Source: Pomphorhynchus laevis
Taxonomy: Eukaryota; Acanthocephala; Palaeacanthocephala; Echinorhynchida; Pomphorhynchidae
Reading direction: 5' to 3'
Assembly: GCA_012934845.2 (NCBI GenBank)
Contig: WNNJ02003214.1
Location: 434,001-498,000 of the forward strand
DNA length: 64,000 bases
Shown: positions 26,301 through 32,835 of the stretch, in pieces
How the letters are laid out: each line of letters opens with the position of its first letter
Numbering within the stretch: position 1 is the first letter of the stretch
Notes under the pieces: generated by a model
Database searches by the model: none
Told to the model about the DNA's origin: nothing
The model's input: only the letters and a program-made list of their open reading frames with translations
Program-made: the position numbers and the translations under genes

Positions 26301-28342
26301 TTGCATTCTGTTTCAATTATGTTTCTAATATTATCATTACATTCTGATTCAATACTTTATTTTAATTACAAAATTTTCGTCATAATGACGGTAACAACTT
26401 ATACCTTATTTTAGTAATATATTTACTTAAATCTGATCCTATTATTTTCATTTTATTTTTAATTTTATCAAATATATAATCTTTCCAAATTTTTATCTTA
26501 GATATATTCGAGCTTTCACTATTAATCAGCTTACTAAAGTAATCATTTAAGTTATTATATAACGAATTGTAAATTTTATTTTTGTCGTTGTTATTATTTA
26601 ATCTATATTTATACCCTTTTGATAGCAGCTTTCTTAATTCACAATTTTCAATTAATTCTAGATTATGGGTACATATATGTTCATTTATTTTATCAAAATT
26701 AAGACTTTTGCAATCGCATTCTGTTTCCATTATGTTTCTAATATTATCGTTACATATTGATTTTAATTTAACGTTCCAGCTTGCATTCAATTTTAAAAAA
26801 TTAAAAAAGATCGATTTTATTTGTAAGATTAATTAAACACTTAGATGAAATGTGCAACCTTTAAAATGTAATATAAATTTCGATAGCTTAATAATATAAA
26901 TCATTATCAAGATAAACTTCATTTAGAAAACAATATATAAACGCAACATATCTCTTACCTGCACGACCTGAAGATTCCATCTTGTTAGCAAGAGTTACAT
27001 CATTTGAAAAAATGTCAAACTTGAATTTATGAATTCCGATAATACCACAATTGACAAACCCGGTGTGTACACCAACCCTCATTTGAACTTCTTCATTATA
27101 CTTAATATCAAAAGCGATAATTTCTTCGATCATGGCGAGACCCATTTCAACACAGCAATCGGCGTGATCAACTCGTGCAATTGGACATCCGGAAACGCAG
27201 TAGTAGCAATCACCTAAAGTAGATATCTTTTCGCAGCCATGTTTATTACACAGTTCGTCAAAACGAGCATACAGGTTGTCGAGAATGTTTACAACCATTG
27301 ATGCTGATTTTGTGTCCGCCAATTCCGTAAATCCGACAATGTCAGCAAATAAAATACTAACGTTTGACATTCTCGTTACTACGAAAGGTCGGAATACGTT
27401 ATATCCGAGAGACGAAATAGAAGATTTATGCAGTTGATCAGCTGACTTTGGATTATTGTTCGCTTGTTGCGTTTGAAGACCACTTATTTCAACGATGGTA
27501 GATGGTGCTGATCGCATACTTTGTCTAAAACAGTCGATATCTTTTAAGACCTGTGATGATATTGTGCTTGGCATAATTGAATCAATTAGGTTTAAAAATA
27601 TTTTGCATTCGGTTAGAGTTAATTTCGATTGAAATATGTTATTACCAATGTTCCAAAATGTTGTTCTACAAGTGCACTGTTCAAAAAAATTCACACAGAA
27701 ACCGAATGCATTGCATACGGTGTGTAATAGAATAATAATTATAACATCTCCAATCCGGCGATTCAATGATCTTATCCAATAATTCAATGATTCGATAATT
27801 GATATAGACACTGTAATCGAAATAGGCACGAGTATGCTAGGTATTGGACATAGCGCATATAAAAGGAAGTAAAGCTCAATCATGGAACAGTAATGCGGAA
27901 GTGATGCAAAAGACATGAAATAAATACTGAACAATGAGCATGAACAGATAAGGACAGCCTCAAGCAAAAATAACAATTGATGATGTCCTCTGCTGTAAAT
28001 ATTGTCGGGTCTATAAAAATTTGCAAGTTCCATTGTAAATATGCTTACTACTGACTGTAGAAATAGTAGGCAATTGATAATGATGCTTATATACAGGTAT
28101 TTATAAGGTATTGGAGGTATAGCCTGATGATTATATCCAGTGATAAAATACTGACAAAGTGTTATGAAAAATCCTTTGAACGCACAGAACTCAAGAAACA
28201 ATCGCAGACGGCGCCCATAAATAAAAAAGCGTGAACAATCTGAAAAACTGCTTTGAAGATATTGGTCTTTAAACTTCAAAATAAGTAAACAGTATTTACT
28301 TGATCCAGGAAATGATTCGAATGATTTCTGATGGCTGGCCAT
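825..28342 (-). CDS. ADCY9: Adenylate cyclase type 9-like gene, four exons (whole span)
   Basis: This membrane adenylate cyclase makes cAMP from ATP at the plasma membrane. Exons: 26959-28342, 4711-4806, 4628-4668 and 825-2366. Phases agree throughout: exon 1 ends with one base (donor gtaagaga), exon 2 begins with two and ends with one (donor gtaatcta), exon 3 begins with two and ends in phase 0 (donor gttatg), exon 4 starts in phase 0. Intron lengths are 22.15 kb, 42 bp and 2.26 kb. The joined product has the class III layout TM1-C1a-short linker-TM2-C2. It is closest to ADCY9, as judged by the C2 signatures EKIKTIG and IWGDTVNVASRM and the pre-TM2 segment NKVTLSFKDSALEHKY. The C1b linker is much shorter than in vertebrates, and the protein ends right after C2. 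The exon structure is read directly; the class assignment is from memory of the family. Confidence 0.92.
2367..4627. other. ADCY9-like intron 3: AT-rich, no gene seen
   Basis: Very AT-rich sequence with ATATATA runs (2750-2850) and the tandem repeat listed at 3472-3880. I see no exon with homology and compatible phases. A donor-like site near 4371 has no open frame behind it. Confidence 0.7.
3472..3880. repeat. Tandem repeat, unit about 187 bp
   Basis: The phrase aatcataaaaatccctttt begins near 3473, recurs at 3661 (with one change) and again at 3848. The intervening 186-188 bp are nearly identical, including aaaagagatgttttaataat and gttcaacaattcaacat. There are two full units and a partial third, inside intron 3 of the ADCY9-like gene. 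Confidence 0.85.
4628..4806 (-). CDS. ADCY9: ADCY9-like exons 2 and 3 with a 42-bp intron
   Basis: Exon 2 (4711-4806) follows acceptor ttgaacatag and encodes YVHITESTFNHL...EYLNT. This matches the C1a end of ADCY9 (GKVHISEATAKYL). Exon 3 (4628-4668) follows acceptor tctttttag and encodes YKTYLINRTQFDQ, which matches KTYLI at the very end of C1a. The intron between them is only 4669-4710. Phases (1 then 0) join exactly to exons 1 and 4. These exons are too short to be found by ORF length and rest on homology plus splice signals. Confidence 0.88.
4884..5050. mobile_element. MITE-like element with inverted ends
   Basis: The left end acggacgtcgct and right end agcgaacgtccgt are near-perfect inverted repeats about 167 bp apart, with an AT-rich, hairpin-like interior and no ORF. 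The left end and its flank (acgaacatttaattct, then ataacggacgtcgctacat) recur at 12483-12570. It looks like a non-autonomous DNA element; the transposase family is unknown. Confidence 0.5.
5061..5258 (-). mobile_element. LINE 3' tail, near-identical to the one at 8673-8879
   Basis: On the minus strand this runs from ctatctgaggcctttt to gcaataaattttcttttcatt. It differs from the 3' end of the plus-strand LINE at 7075-8890 at only about three or four positions in some 200 bp. It includes the gccgagaggc hairpin typical of these 3' UTRs. It is a severely 5'-truncated insertion of the same family. Confidence 0.88.
5290..6065 (-). mobile_element. LINE fragment: RT C-terminal region and 3' UTR
   Basis: Minus-strand translation (with stops and shifts) gives FKGALHYFQIMLLPCLLYGL and FNFRQID, matching FEGALRYFELMLLPIIQYGL and LNFRQID in the better preserved LINE at 9069-10382. 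Its own 3' UTR has the hairpin-like cagcttgggtcaaac / gcctttcagc. It is an old, decayed copy of a sister family, 5'-truncated at about 6065. Confidence 0.75.
6195..6545 (+). repeat. SINE/retrozyme-like repeat with hammerhead remains and an inverted end
   Basis: The segment carries a pol III B-box-like gagttcaaatccgatc (6409-6424), then cgaaacgtgaaatgta, then CAGCAG-CTGATGAG (6473-6486) and gtc-CTGCTG (6510-6518). The stem I strands pair perfectly, but the GAAA core reads GATT. The left end (6199-6235, gatactgcaggacgctactaatcgg) is an inverted copy of the right end (6500-6527). It belongs to the family of the tandem array at 31.2-32.25 kb. Confidence 0.6.
7075..8890 (+). mobile_element. Non-LTR retrotransposon (LINE), 5'-truncated
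   Basis: Open stretches at 7141-7449, 7606-8106 and about 8430-8665 give a non-LTR RT in order: PDNVCVEHLKSS, WREGMVKVLYKGKG then SYRGISLLNHLYKLLM, FVDFDKAFDSID (motif A), CGVLQGDPLSPLLFAF, MYADDLAIVSD (YADD), NIKKTKVVKF. A Cys-rich end (CCSCKFC ... HIFECPYL) with a CCHC-type finger follows. Three or more frame breaks separate the stretches. The 3' UTR ends at about 8880 in a TTATAATATTAAT repeat tail. No endonuclease region remains. The near-identical tail at 5061-5258 shows the family was recently active. Confidence 0.9.
8895..10395 (-). mobile_element. Non-LTR retrotransposon (LINE), long intact RT frame
   Basis: An uninterrupted frame at 9069-10382 (437 codons) covers the RT palm to the C terminus: EEQFGFRQGRSTCDAIS, IFIDFRRAFDSVNR (motif A), NHGVLQGDPISPLLFSIF, LALYADDLVILTRN (YADD), DINISKSKVVKFRGG, thumb LMLLPIIQYGLATFW, then a CCHC finger (CICRFCASSCDALLHALAC). 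The 3' UTR contains cagccgaaaggcgg and ends in a (TAA/TTA)n tail near 8895-8950. The copy is truncated at about 10390, so the endonuclease and ORF1 are missing. The open frame suggests a fairly young insertion. Confidence 0.92.
10399..11770 (+). mobile_element. LINE fragment abutting the previous LINE head to head
   Basis: The frame at 10399-10746 gives HVFIVFIDFVKAFDTIDRD (motif A) and REVLQRNTLSPLLFSLYIADL. Shifted frames follow with FYAGDLAILSTK-like sequence, AKTKLMKFRKGG, and a C-terminal WLCNSLMHALSC finger (11363-11566). It is more diverged and broken than the copies at 7.1-8.9 and 8.9-10.4 kb. The 3' UTR has the short hairpin caccgtaaggtg near 11761. Confidence 0.82.
12120..12320 (+). 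mobile_element. RTE-type LINE 3' end fragment
   Basis: gtgtcaggaagggcatccgactgtaaaa (12169-12196) is the familiar 3' UTR signature of RTE/BovB-type LINEs, and gatgagtcaaaacc follows. There is no coding potential. An RTE coding remnant in the same orientation lies at 13.3-14.16 kb, but the order shows these are separate copies. Confidence 0.55.
12590..13160 (-). mobile_element. Degraded LINE fragment, 3' end
   Basis: The block is less AT-rich than its surroundings. Minus-strand pieces such as LSKLSFKQIDSLTIELSN and LISMQLISQAVEQV lead into a 3' UTR-like gaatgccgaaaggcttc hairpin (12602-12618). I cannot name the clade; the call rests on base composition and the hairpin. Confidence 0.4.
13320..14165 (+). 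mobile_element. RTE-type LINE remnant, RT thumb and C terminus
   Basis: Plus-strand frames give GIHGINLPRADKFRYLGSIL, STDSDLSHEITECIN then WNKWQTTIGVLCDRK, KVGENSL and MMRWTSRLTRLDH-like sequence. Near the end RWLDTLHTDF and LHPDQALDRV appear, the RTE C-terminal signature (GRPKKRWLDTL ... DQALDRxxWR). Many breaks separate these, so it is an old fossil LINE. Confidence 0.78.
14166..15213. other. AT-rich intronic spacer
   Basis: Long TATATA stretches (14620-14720, with palindromic ttaactatatatagttaa) and no gene or clear element. The 3' flank of DCTN5 begins below 15214. Confidence 0.6.
15214..15756 (-). CDS. DCTN5: Dynactin subunit 5 (p25), single exon
   Basis: A complete 180-residue ORF starts MESLPIQKYDSKQYI and ends ENFVPS. 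It matches DCTN5, a pointed-end subunit of dynactin that helps dock dynein to endosomal cargo. SGNKVSRNCLMCG, FRGDL and VGKYSLIGKNCVLRP fit the human segments SGNKVSRQSVLCG and IRGDL. The middle has the isoleucine/valine hexapeptide pattern of a left-handed beta-helix (IGNHVIIEDDCIV, IGSYCYIGKGSIL). Length is close to the human 182 residues, so the gene looks intact. It lies in the same orientation inside the 22-kb first intron of the ADCY9-like gene. Without introns it could be an old retrocopy or an ancestrally intronless gene; no poly-A tail or flanking duplication is evident. Confidence 0.94.
   Translation of the reverse strand: MESLPIQKYDSKQYIKTSSGNKVSRNCLMCGMEKIILCGKVIIMENTIFRGDLETIKVGKYSLIGKNCVLRPSFKTFYKKIIHSPLRIGNHVIIEDDCIVKAASIGSYCYIGKGSILSEMCVLQECSALLPGSVVPPGTIIPYFSVYAGSPAKFVSKLSDVAMEMAVDQTTEFYENFVPS
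15757..17579. other. AT-rich spacer with long hairpins, no gene seen
   Basis: This is the region upstream of DCTN5. It holds a 15-bp phrase repeated two and a half times (gctcaagctgcgatgctcaagctgc and on, 16446-16480), the perfect hairpin at 16659-16708, and a large imperfect palindrome around 16795-16915. No coding sequence is supported. Confidence 0.6.
16659..16708. repeat. Perfect 23-bp inverted repeat, 4-nt loop
   Basis: The arm cttaatatttgtaattggtt-ttt (16659-16681) is exactly complementary to 16686-16708, around the loop tgac. It would fold into a strong hairpin in RNA or cruciform DNA. Confidence 0.95.
17580..19545 (+). mobile_element. Penelope-like element, most complete copy (Naiad-like)
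   Basis: In order on the plus strand: LRKMLSKGYKYRLN-like N-terminal block (17700-17750), IDKASNNFVFICKKLYYD (17900-17960), then the open frame 18031-18618 with YWNPKLHKNPIKPRFI and NTYDFITLYTNLDLVD (motif A). Next come MGVNSSPIIADLF, then MFQYIDDICVLN (YIDD) and LYRKDDIFKFTR in 18735-18968. There are several stops and shifts. The DKAxNN block and PKLHK..PIKPRFI resemble the Naiad branch of PLEs, from memory. The ends are inverted relatives: 17580-17690 is the reverse of 19437-19545. No intact GIY-YIG domain was found. Confidence 0.88.
19660..20000 (-). repeat. Hammerhead-core repeat, family 2 (copy A)
   Basis: On the minus strand this carries CTGATGAG (19699-19706) and CGAAAC (19664-19669), with GACC/GGTC pairing as stem II around a 22-nt loop. 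It is homologous over some 300 bp to 47040-47460, sharing ggctggtaaccggtggag, gcgtgcgcttag and actgtcgaagttgtgt. Just inside lies a tandem/inverted ttcacagggcagcac segment (19834-19885). Confidence 0.6.
20020..20700 (+). mobile_element. LINE remnant, RT C-terminal region
   Basis: Plus-strand frames read EIEKWICAANAAMRSLYRSV, NELWVMTERIRSRIQATEM and RFLRGVASL, the widespread 'MTERxRSRIQAxEMxFLRRVAG' LINE signature. The copy ends near ctcgaacctgtggttgacaag. Frame breaks near 20250 and later make it a fossil. It sits directly beside the family-2 repeat. Confidence 0.8.
20745..26830 (-). mobile_element. Pile of partial Penelope-like elements, all minus strand
   Basis: At least eight partial copies of one PLE family follow each other in the same orientation. 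RT pieces lie at 20745-20935, 21170-21480, 22075-22310, 22370-22730, 23580-24260, 24370-24640, 24610-25060 and 25080-25520. N-terminal pieces lie at 25860-26370 and 26380-26830 (CKSLNFDKINEHIC, LELIENCELRKLLSKGYKYR). Best frames: 22075-22290 (QVKGVPMGGNSSTIISDLF), 24377-24634 (NTYDFSTLYTNLDLVD) and 23934-24161 (MFRYIDDICVFN). Copies differ by up to several percent and carry deletions, so this is repeated insertion plus local duplication inside the ADCY9-like intron. Confidence 0.85.
26959..28342 (-). CDS. ADCY9: ADCY9-like exon 1: TM1 domain and catalytic C1a
   Basis: The ATG at 28342 opens a product starting MASHQKSFESF; the exon ends at the donor gtaagaga (GT at 26958-26957) after GRAG. Hydrophobic segments lie near residues 46-68, 81-106, 122-145, 152-183 and 199-220, giving the first membrane bundle. 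C1a starts near residue 326. SILFADIVGFT (Asp334) and STLGDCYYC (Asp378) supply the two metal-binding aspartates, and MRVGVHTG and FSNDVTLANKME follow. All expected C1 catalytic residues are present; one usual Trp is Phe (FDIFSND). Translation past the donor reads 22 intronic codons to a stop, so an unspliced reading adds a false tail. Confidence 0.94.
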
Positions 28343-30150
28343 TTATAGGATTGTATTTCAAATCAGGGGAAACGATTTAAATAATTTCTGCAGACTGATT
28401 TCGAATATTAAAATTGCAAAACACAAACACTTTGAATATATCCGATCATAAAAATTTCGCTAGTGCCATTTTTGTAAAGCAATTCCACGATCATTTATAC
28501 GATAGATGATGTTGTAGCCGTTGCCTGCTACAACTTATTAGCAATAGGTTATACGCAATATGAAACAATGAGTAAGCCATTCACAGGGTATTAAAATATT
28601 AACTTTCTTAGATTTGCAGGCATTTATCGATTATCTTTTGTGTAATCCAAATATTGCGATCTTGATGCTTTATTCCTCTGACTGGAGACACTAAACGCGA
28701 AAAAAAGAAAGAGATTACACCAAATTTTCGATGTTCAGTTTTCCATTGCAAATTAGATTTGTTTTGCCACCGCGGTGCAATATGTCTGTCGTTAATCATT
28801 CACTCGACAAAAGATCAAATCGATTATTAATTAAGTTGCTGAGGATGCACATATTTAAAATTACAGCCGGTCTTTAAGAAATATAGTTTTAATCCAAAAT
28901 TGAAATGTTACGTAGTGTGCAGCATTTCATGATCCAGTTGAGCAAAACTTCGTTAAAGAATGTATATTTTGGCAGTTTCCATAAATGCCGTCGTATGTGG
29001 TAGACATTAAATATCGCAAATTCTTTCGAGTGATGACAGCTAGCCACTGAAGAATTCACGATAATTTAACCTTTAAATTCAGTGCAACTAATAAATGAGG
29101 CAATGACAAATAAACAAAAAATTGGAACAAAACAGCAGCAAAGTAGAATGAATATTTTGATTGTTGGTTAAATGAAAACAAACGATTATTAAAGTTAAAT
29201 AAGTATATTATTATGAATAAGTTTAATTTATGAACACCTTCAATTTTGTAGAATTACATATTTTCTAGCAATAATAATTAAATTTCTATAAGAACCAGAA
29301 CGGATTTTAATTAAGAGACATATTTTTATGGTCTTTTAAATTCGAGCTAAGTACGTTTAACTAAAGTAATTTTTAAGGTGTTATTCAACATATTTATTTT
29401 GGAGTTAAAAATTATTCCGAGTCTAGACCTCTTTGGACCTTTTCTGGTAATATAAATCTAATATCTTCTTTAAGCAATACACTACTTTACAGACTGTATT
29501 AAAGCGATGTAATATTTACTGATATTCTAAATATGGCATTAGTAGATTTCTGAAAATGGACTGTCTTTAACATTTAAGTAATGTGTTCCTCACAAAACGA
29601 GTCTGATAGTCAAAAGGTTTTATAATTCTAAAATAAAAGGTTTTATTTATTATGTAAAACCTTTTATAAATAAAAAAGATTTTATATATTATTTTTTAAT
29701 CGAAAATAATTATAATTAATTTAATTTGGAAATATTTATTACACTTTTTGATTAAAATTAAAGATATTCACAATTAATTAAAAATATAAACATTTAATTA
29801 TTCTTTAAAATTAAAATTTTTATTTTCTAAACTTTAATTTAACTTGAATTATAATCACTACCACTATTCATATGAAACATAAAATAGATCAACAATTCAT
29901 TGAAACAATTGTAATATATTTAACAAAATACATTCAAATTTGTAAAATACTGTTGTTTCACCTTCCTATAACTTTTATCAATGTGAGCAAATAAATAGTC
30001 TTCTAAAAAAGTTTAAAAGTTTTCAAATGTTGTAAGATTGGTTTACTACAGCTTTCAAATGAACTATTTTATACTAATTGATCAAATATTGATTATATGT
30101 CAATTACAATAATGAATATAATATATTAATATAATATATACAGTTATTAT
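28343..30150. other. 5' flank of the ADCY9-like gene
   Basis: It holds the candidate small gene (28.6-29.05 kb), then AT-rich sequence with a duplicated aaaaccttttata phrase (29615-29680). I see no convincing promoter motif. Confidence 0.5.
28608..29056 (-). CDS. Candidate small host gene, unrecognised (one or two exons)
   Basis: A frame after acceptor cttcagtggctag (about 29056) reads CHHSKEFAIFNVYHIRR then HLWKLPKYTFFNEV and LLNWIMKCC, with a possible donor gtaacatt at 28911. Nearer the ADCY9-like start, 28608-28799 is open (HIAPRWQNKSNLQWK ... ITQKIIDKCLQI, stop) behind acceptor attaacgacag. The phases of the two do not join cleanly in that frame. Composition looks coding rather than random AT DNA, but I recognise no family. 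They may be separate fragments or chance. Confidence 0.25.
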
Positions 30151-30400
30151 TAATATGTTATTTACTCTACGCTCCAGATTACTTCAACAACTATGGAATC
30201 CGATCCTTACTCGTCGCCGCCTCACTCGCCTGGAATCAACTCCATCTCGACGTCCGCCGCGTTCCCTCGTTCATCACTTTCAAACACCTCCTCGTTCACA
30301 ACTTCTCAACACATGATTTACATTTTTGTTTTGTTGTGGTCATGTGAGCGTGCGCTGGCACGCATTTGCCATGTTAAAATAAATCTTTTTATATAATAAT
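30150..30400 (+). mobile_element. LINE 3' end fragment (CR1/L2-like)
   Basis: One frame reads LYAPDYFNNYGIRSLLVAAS, LAWNQLHLDVRRVPSFITF, KHLLVHNF. This is the usual last segment of CR1/L2-type RT proteins (SLAWNxLPLDVRxxPSxxxFKxxLxxHLF). It is about 200 bp and severely 5'-truncated. Similar 3' sequence is at 35.75-35.93 kb. Confidence 0.7.
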
Positions 30401-30534
30401 ATAATATTAAATTATCTTTTTTAATAGAATATATTATTAATATATTATTTACTATTACTGGTTTTCTAAATTAAACTACAAGGAAAAATAATAATATTCG
30501 TAAAAATAGTTCATAATAATATATATTTTGATTG

Positions 30535-31110
30535 AAGAAATCGTGAAGACTAACACAATATAAACTAACTCTATAATGTTTCGACTTTTGAGTCTCATTA
30601 GTAGGGGGCTACTGCACAACTGGATTGAAATGCATCACCTATAGACAGCTCAATATGTCCTCTTAGTACACATCCATGTACTAGGAATTGACACTCGAAT
30701 TAACATCCATGTACTAGCAATTATGCTGTTTGGGTATAACCGATTCTTCGATCACAATATAAATAGACGGAAAAAGTAACCAATTTGTTTTTTATTATCA
30801 TCAGCAATGAAGGAGCTTGGTGTATGTATTTTGTCGAGCTTGCGCGCGATAATAGTGTTTTTAAATCCTTCTTGTTAGGTCCTGGTGAGAGAATAATTTG
30901 TGATAAATACTCTTACCATTGTTAATTCCTAGTACATGGATGTGTACTAGACGGACTTATTGAGTTGTCTAGGGGTACTGCACTTCAATCCAGTTCTGCA
31001 GCAGCCCCCTACTGATGAGACTCAAAAGTCGAAACATCATAGAGTTAGTTTATGCTGTTTGAGTCTTCCCGATTTCTTCAATCAGAACATAAATTGGCGA
31101 GAAAAGTAAG
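30535..31110. repeat. Inverted pair of hammerhead-core repeats, family 3
   Basis: The left arm (30535-30725) and right arm (30910-31095) are inverted copies about 190 bp long, sharing gtagggggctgctgca-like, tggattgaa and cacatccatgtactaggaatt. The right arm, plus strand, has CTGATGAG (31012-31019), a perfect stem II GACT-caaa-AGTC, and GAAAC (31031-31035). The left arm has CTAATGAG instead. The spacer between the arms is about 180 bp. Confidence 0.75.
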
Positions 31111-31790
31111 TCATTTGATTAATAAAACATATATTATATAATAATATCTATTATATAATAATATATATTGCGTAATAATATATGCAATAAATAATATAGG
31201 TTTTCAAATTGAATGTAGATTCTTCCCCTACCAACGCTGATTTAATTTGAAATAAGAAACGGTTTCAATTAAATTTTCAAAATGTAATGTCTTTAATTCA
31301 AACTATTTGTCAATACAGCAGACGAATAGAGTGATCGTCAGCCATCATTAAAAAGACCAAAACGTGAAACGTAGGCATTGATTATATGTTTATTATAAAA
31401 GCAATAGTAATATTAATATTAATATCATATTAATATTTTTATATTATATTATGTTAATATATTATATTAATTATTATAATTTACATATAATCAATACTTA
31501 CGTTTCACGTTTCGATCTTTATAATTTTGGCAGACAATTACTCGACTCGTCTGCTTTATTGATAATTAGATTTAACGAAGTACTTGCATCTTACATTTTG
31601 CAAATTAAAAATTAATGACTGCACAATGATATTAACTTAAAATTAGGAAACAAACTTAAATATATAGTTTGATAATAGTAATCATTAATAAAACGGTAGG
31701 TTTTCAAATTAAAGGTAGAACCTTCTCCTACCAACGCTATTTTAATTTGAAGTAAGACATAAATACCTACGTGGATCGTAGGTATGGGAT

Positions 31791-31840
31791 CAGTAGCTAA
31801 TGAGGTTCATTAATACTGAAATGTAGAGTAATGCCGTTGG
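31791..31840 (+). ncRNA. Hammerhead ribozyme relic
   Basis: CAGTAG-CTGATGAG (31791-31804) and GAAA (31818-31821) keep the core. The 3' strands have changed (gagtaatgccg), so stem III and stem I pair badly. It is the copy one unit upstream of 32147-32192. Confidence 0.5.
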
Positions 31841-32146
31841 CTTATAGATAGGATTAAAGCAACGTGCAGTGCCACCAAAAAATTTTAATAGTAACAATCG
31901 CTGAACAGGTATATAAAACTTAAAATTAGAAAACAAAGTATTCATGACTAGTTCGATAATAGTAATTGATTAGAAAAATAGGTAAGTTTTTAAATTGAAG
32001 ATAAAAACTTCCGCTACCAACGCTAATTTCAATTAAATTTGTAAATTGTAATAAGTCCTTCATTAAATCTAATTGTCAATAATATCAGAGTCGAGTGATG
32101 GCCAACCTACATTAAAAAATCGAAACGAAAAACGAAGGTATTGGAT

Positions 32147-32192
32147 CAGTAGCTGATGAAGTTAACTAATACTGAAATGAAACGTACTGCTG
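32147..32192 (+). ncRNA. Type I hammerhead ribozyme, nearly complete
   Basis: Stem I is CAGTAG (32147-32152) with CTGCTG (32187-32192), six pairs including one G-U. The core is CTGATGA (32153-32159) and GAAA (32174-32177). Stem II is AGT/ACT around an 8-nt loop. Stem III is A-U, U-G, G-C around the loop AAA. The predicted cleavage is after A32186 (GUA). The one oddity is A-U instead of the preferred G-C as first pair of stem II. Read by eye, not folded by program. Confidence 0.7.
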
Positions 32193-32494
32193 TTGGCTTA
32201 TAGATGGGATTAAAGCAACGTGCAGTGATATTACAAAATTTCAACAAAATATTTTGAAGAATCTTTCAAAGTAAATAAATAATATCATTGGTAGTACATT
32301 ATAGCGTATACATGAATGCAATCGGACTCTACCATCATGTGCAGGTAATATTTACCTGTCTCTAACAATATGTTTGCTTGAATGAAAATACATTCCCAAG
32401 AAAAAATAATGACTACTCAAATTGTATTTGTTAATTTTATTTAAACCTAGCAATATATAACTAGAATATAAAATAGCGGCTAATGAAATCATCA

Positions 32495-32835
32495 TTACAT
32501 ATTTCTTATTCTTTCAGCCATTACACTAGAGTCAATTCCAAATTCGCTGAGATCGGGGAATTTAGCATCTATAAGTTTAAAATAGTGCCCGCAGAAACAA
32601 CGTTTAGTTTCATTTTTATGAATCATCATCCACTTTATGTGACAATCATCCTCTTCACAGACACATCCTATAGGTCGTTTATCCCGAAAAGATGCGATTA
32701 TATTCGGATCATCCTTGGTTGATACTAGTTTTCTTTTGTATTTACCGGCACCAAGTGGATGGTTGTATCCTTTTAATTTCATAGCAATTGAAAATTTTTC
32801 AATCTCAGGCAAAGCATCCCATTTGTCGATCTCAA
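32495..32835 (-). CDS. COX5B: Cytochrome c oxidase subunit 5B, last exon
   Basis: COX5B is a zinc-binding nuclear subunit of mitochondrial complex IV. The exon follows acceptor cattacattaag (phase 1) and reads EIDKWDALPEIEKF... to the stop at 32495-32497. The core DDPNIIASFRDKRPIGCVCEEDD...HKNETKRCFCGHYFKL gives the four zinc cysteines as CxC and CxC, as in insect COX5B; mammals have CxxC in the second pair. The body is complete and no Met opens this frame, so the mitochondrial presequence must lie in an upstream exon with a phase-1 donor. I could not identify that exon between 32.84 and 34.5 kb. Confidence 0.93.

Larger units (their letters stand above)
31196..32250 (+). repeat. Tandem retrozyme-like array with hammerhead motifs
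   Basis: Three units begin with ggtaggttttcaaatt or a close variant at 31196, 31694 and 31981; the second is 287 bp. Each has the order: ctaccaacgct, attgtcaata with cagacgaatagagtg, cgaaacgtgaaacgta, cagtagCTGATGAG ... GAAAtg, ttggcttatagat, gcaacgtgcagtg. The first unit is interrupted by an AT-rich palindrome, with an inverted copy of its middle at 31490-31600. Tandem units with self-cleaving motifs are the mark of retrozymes, but the units here are diverged. Confidence 0.75.
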
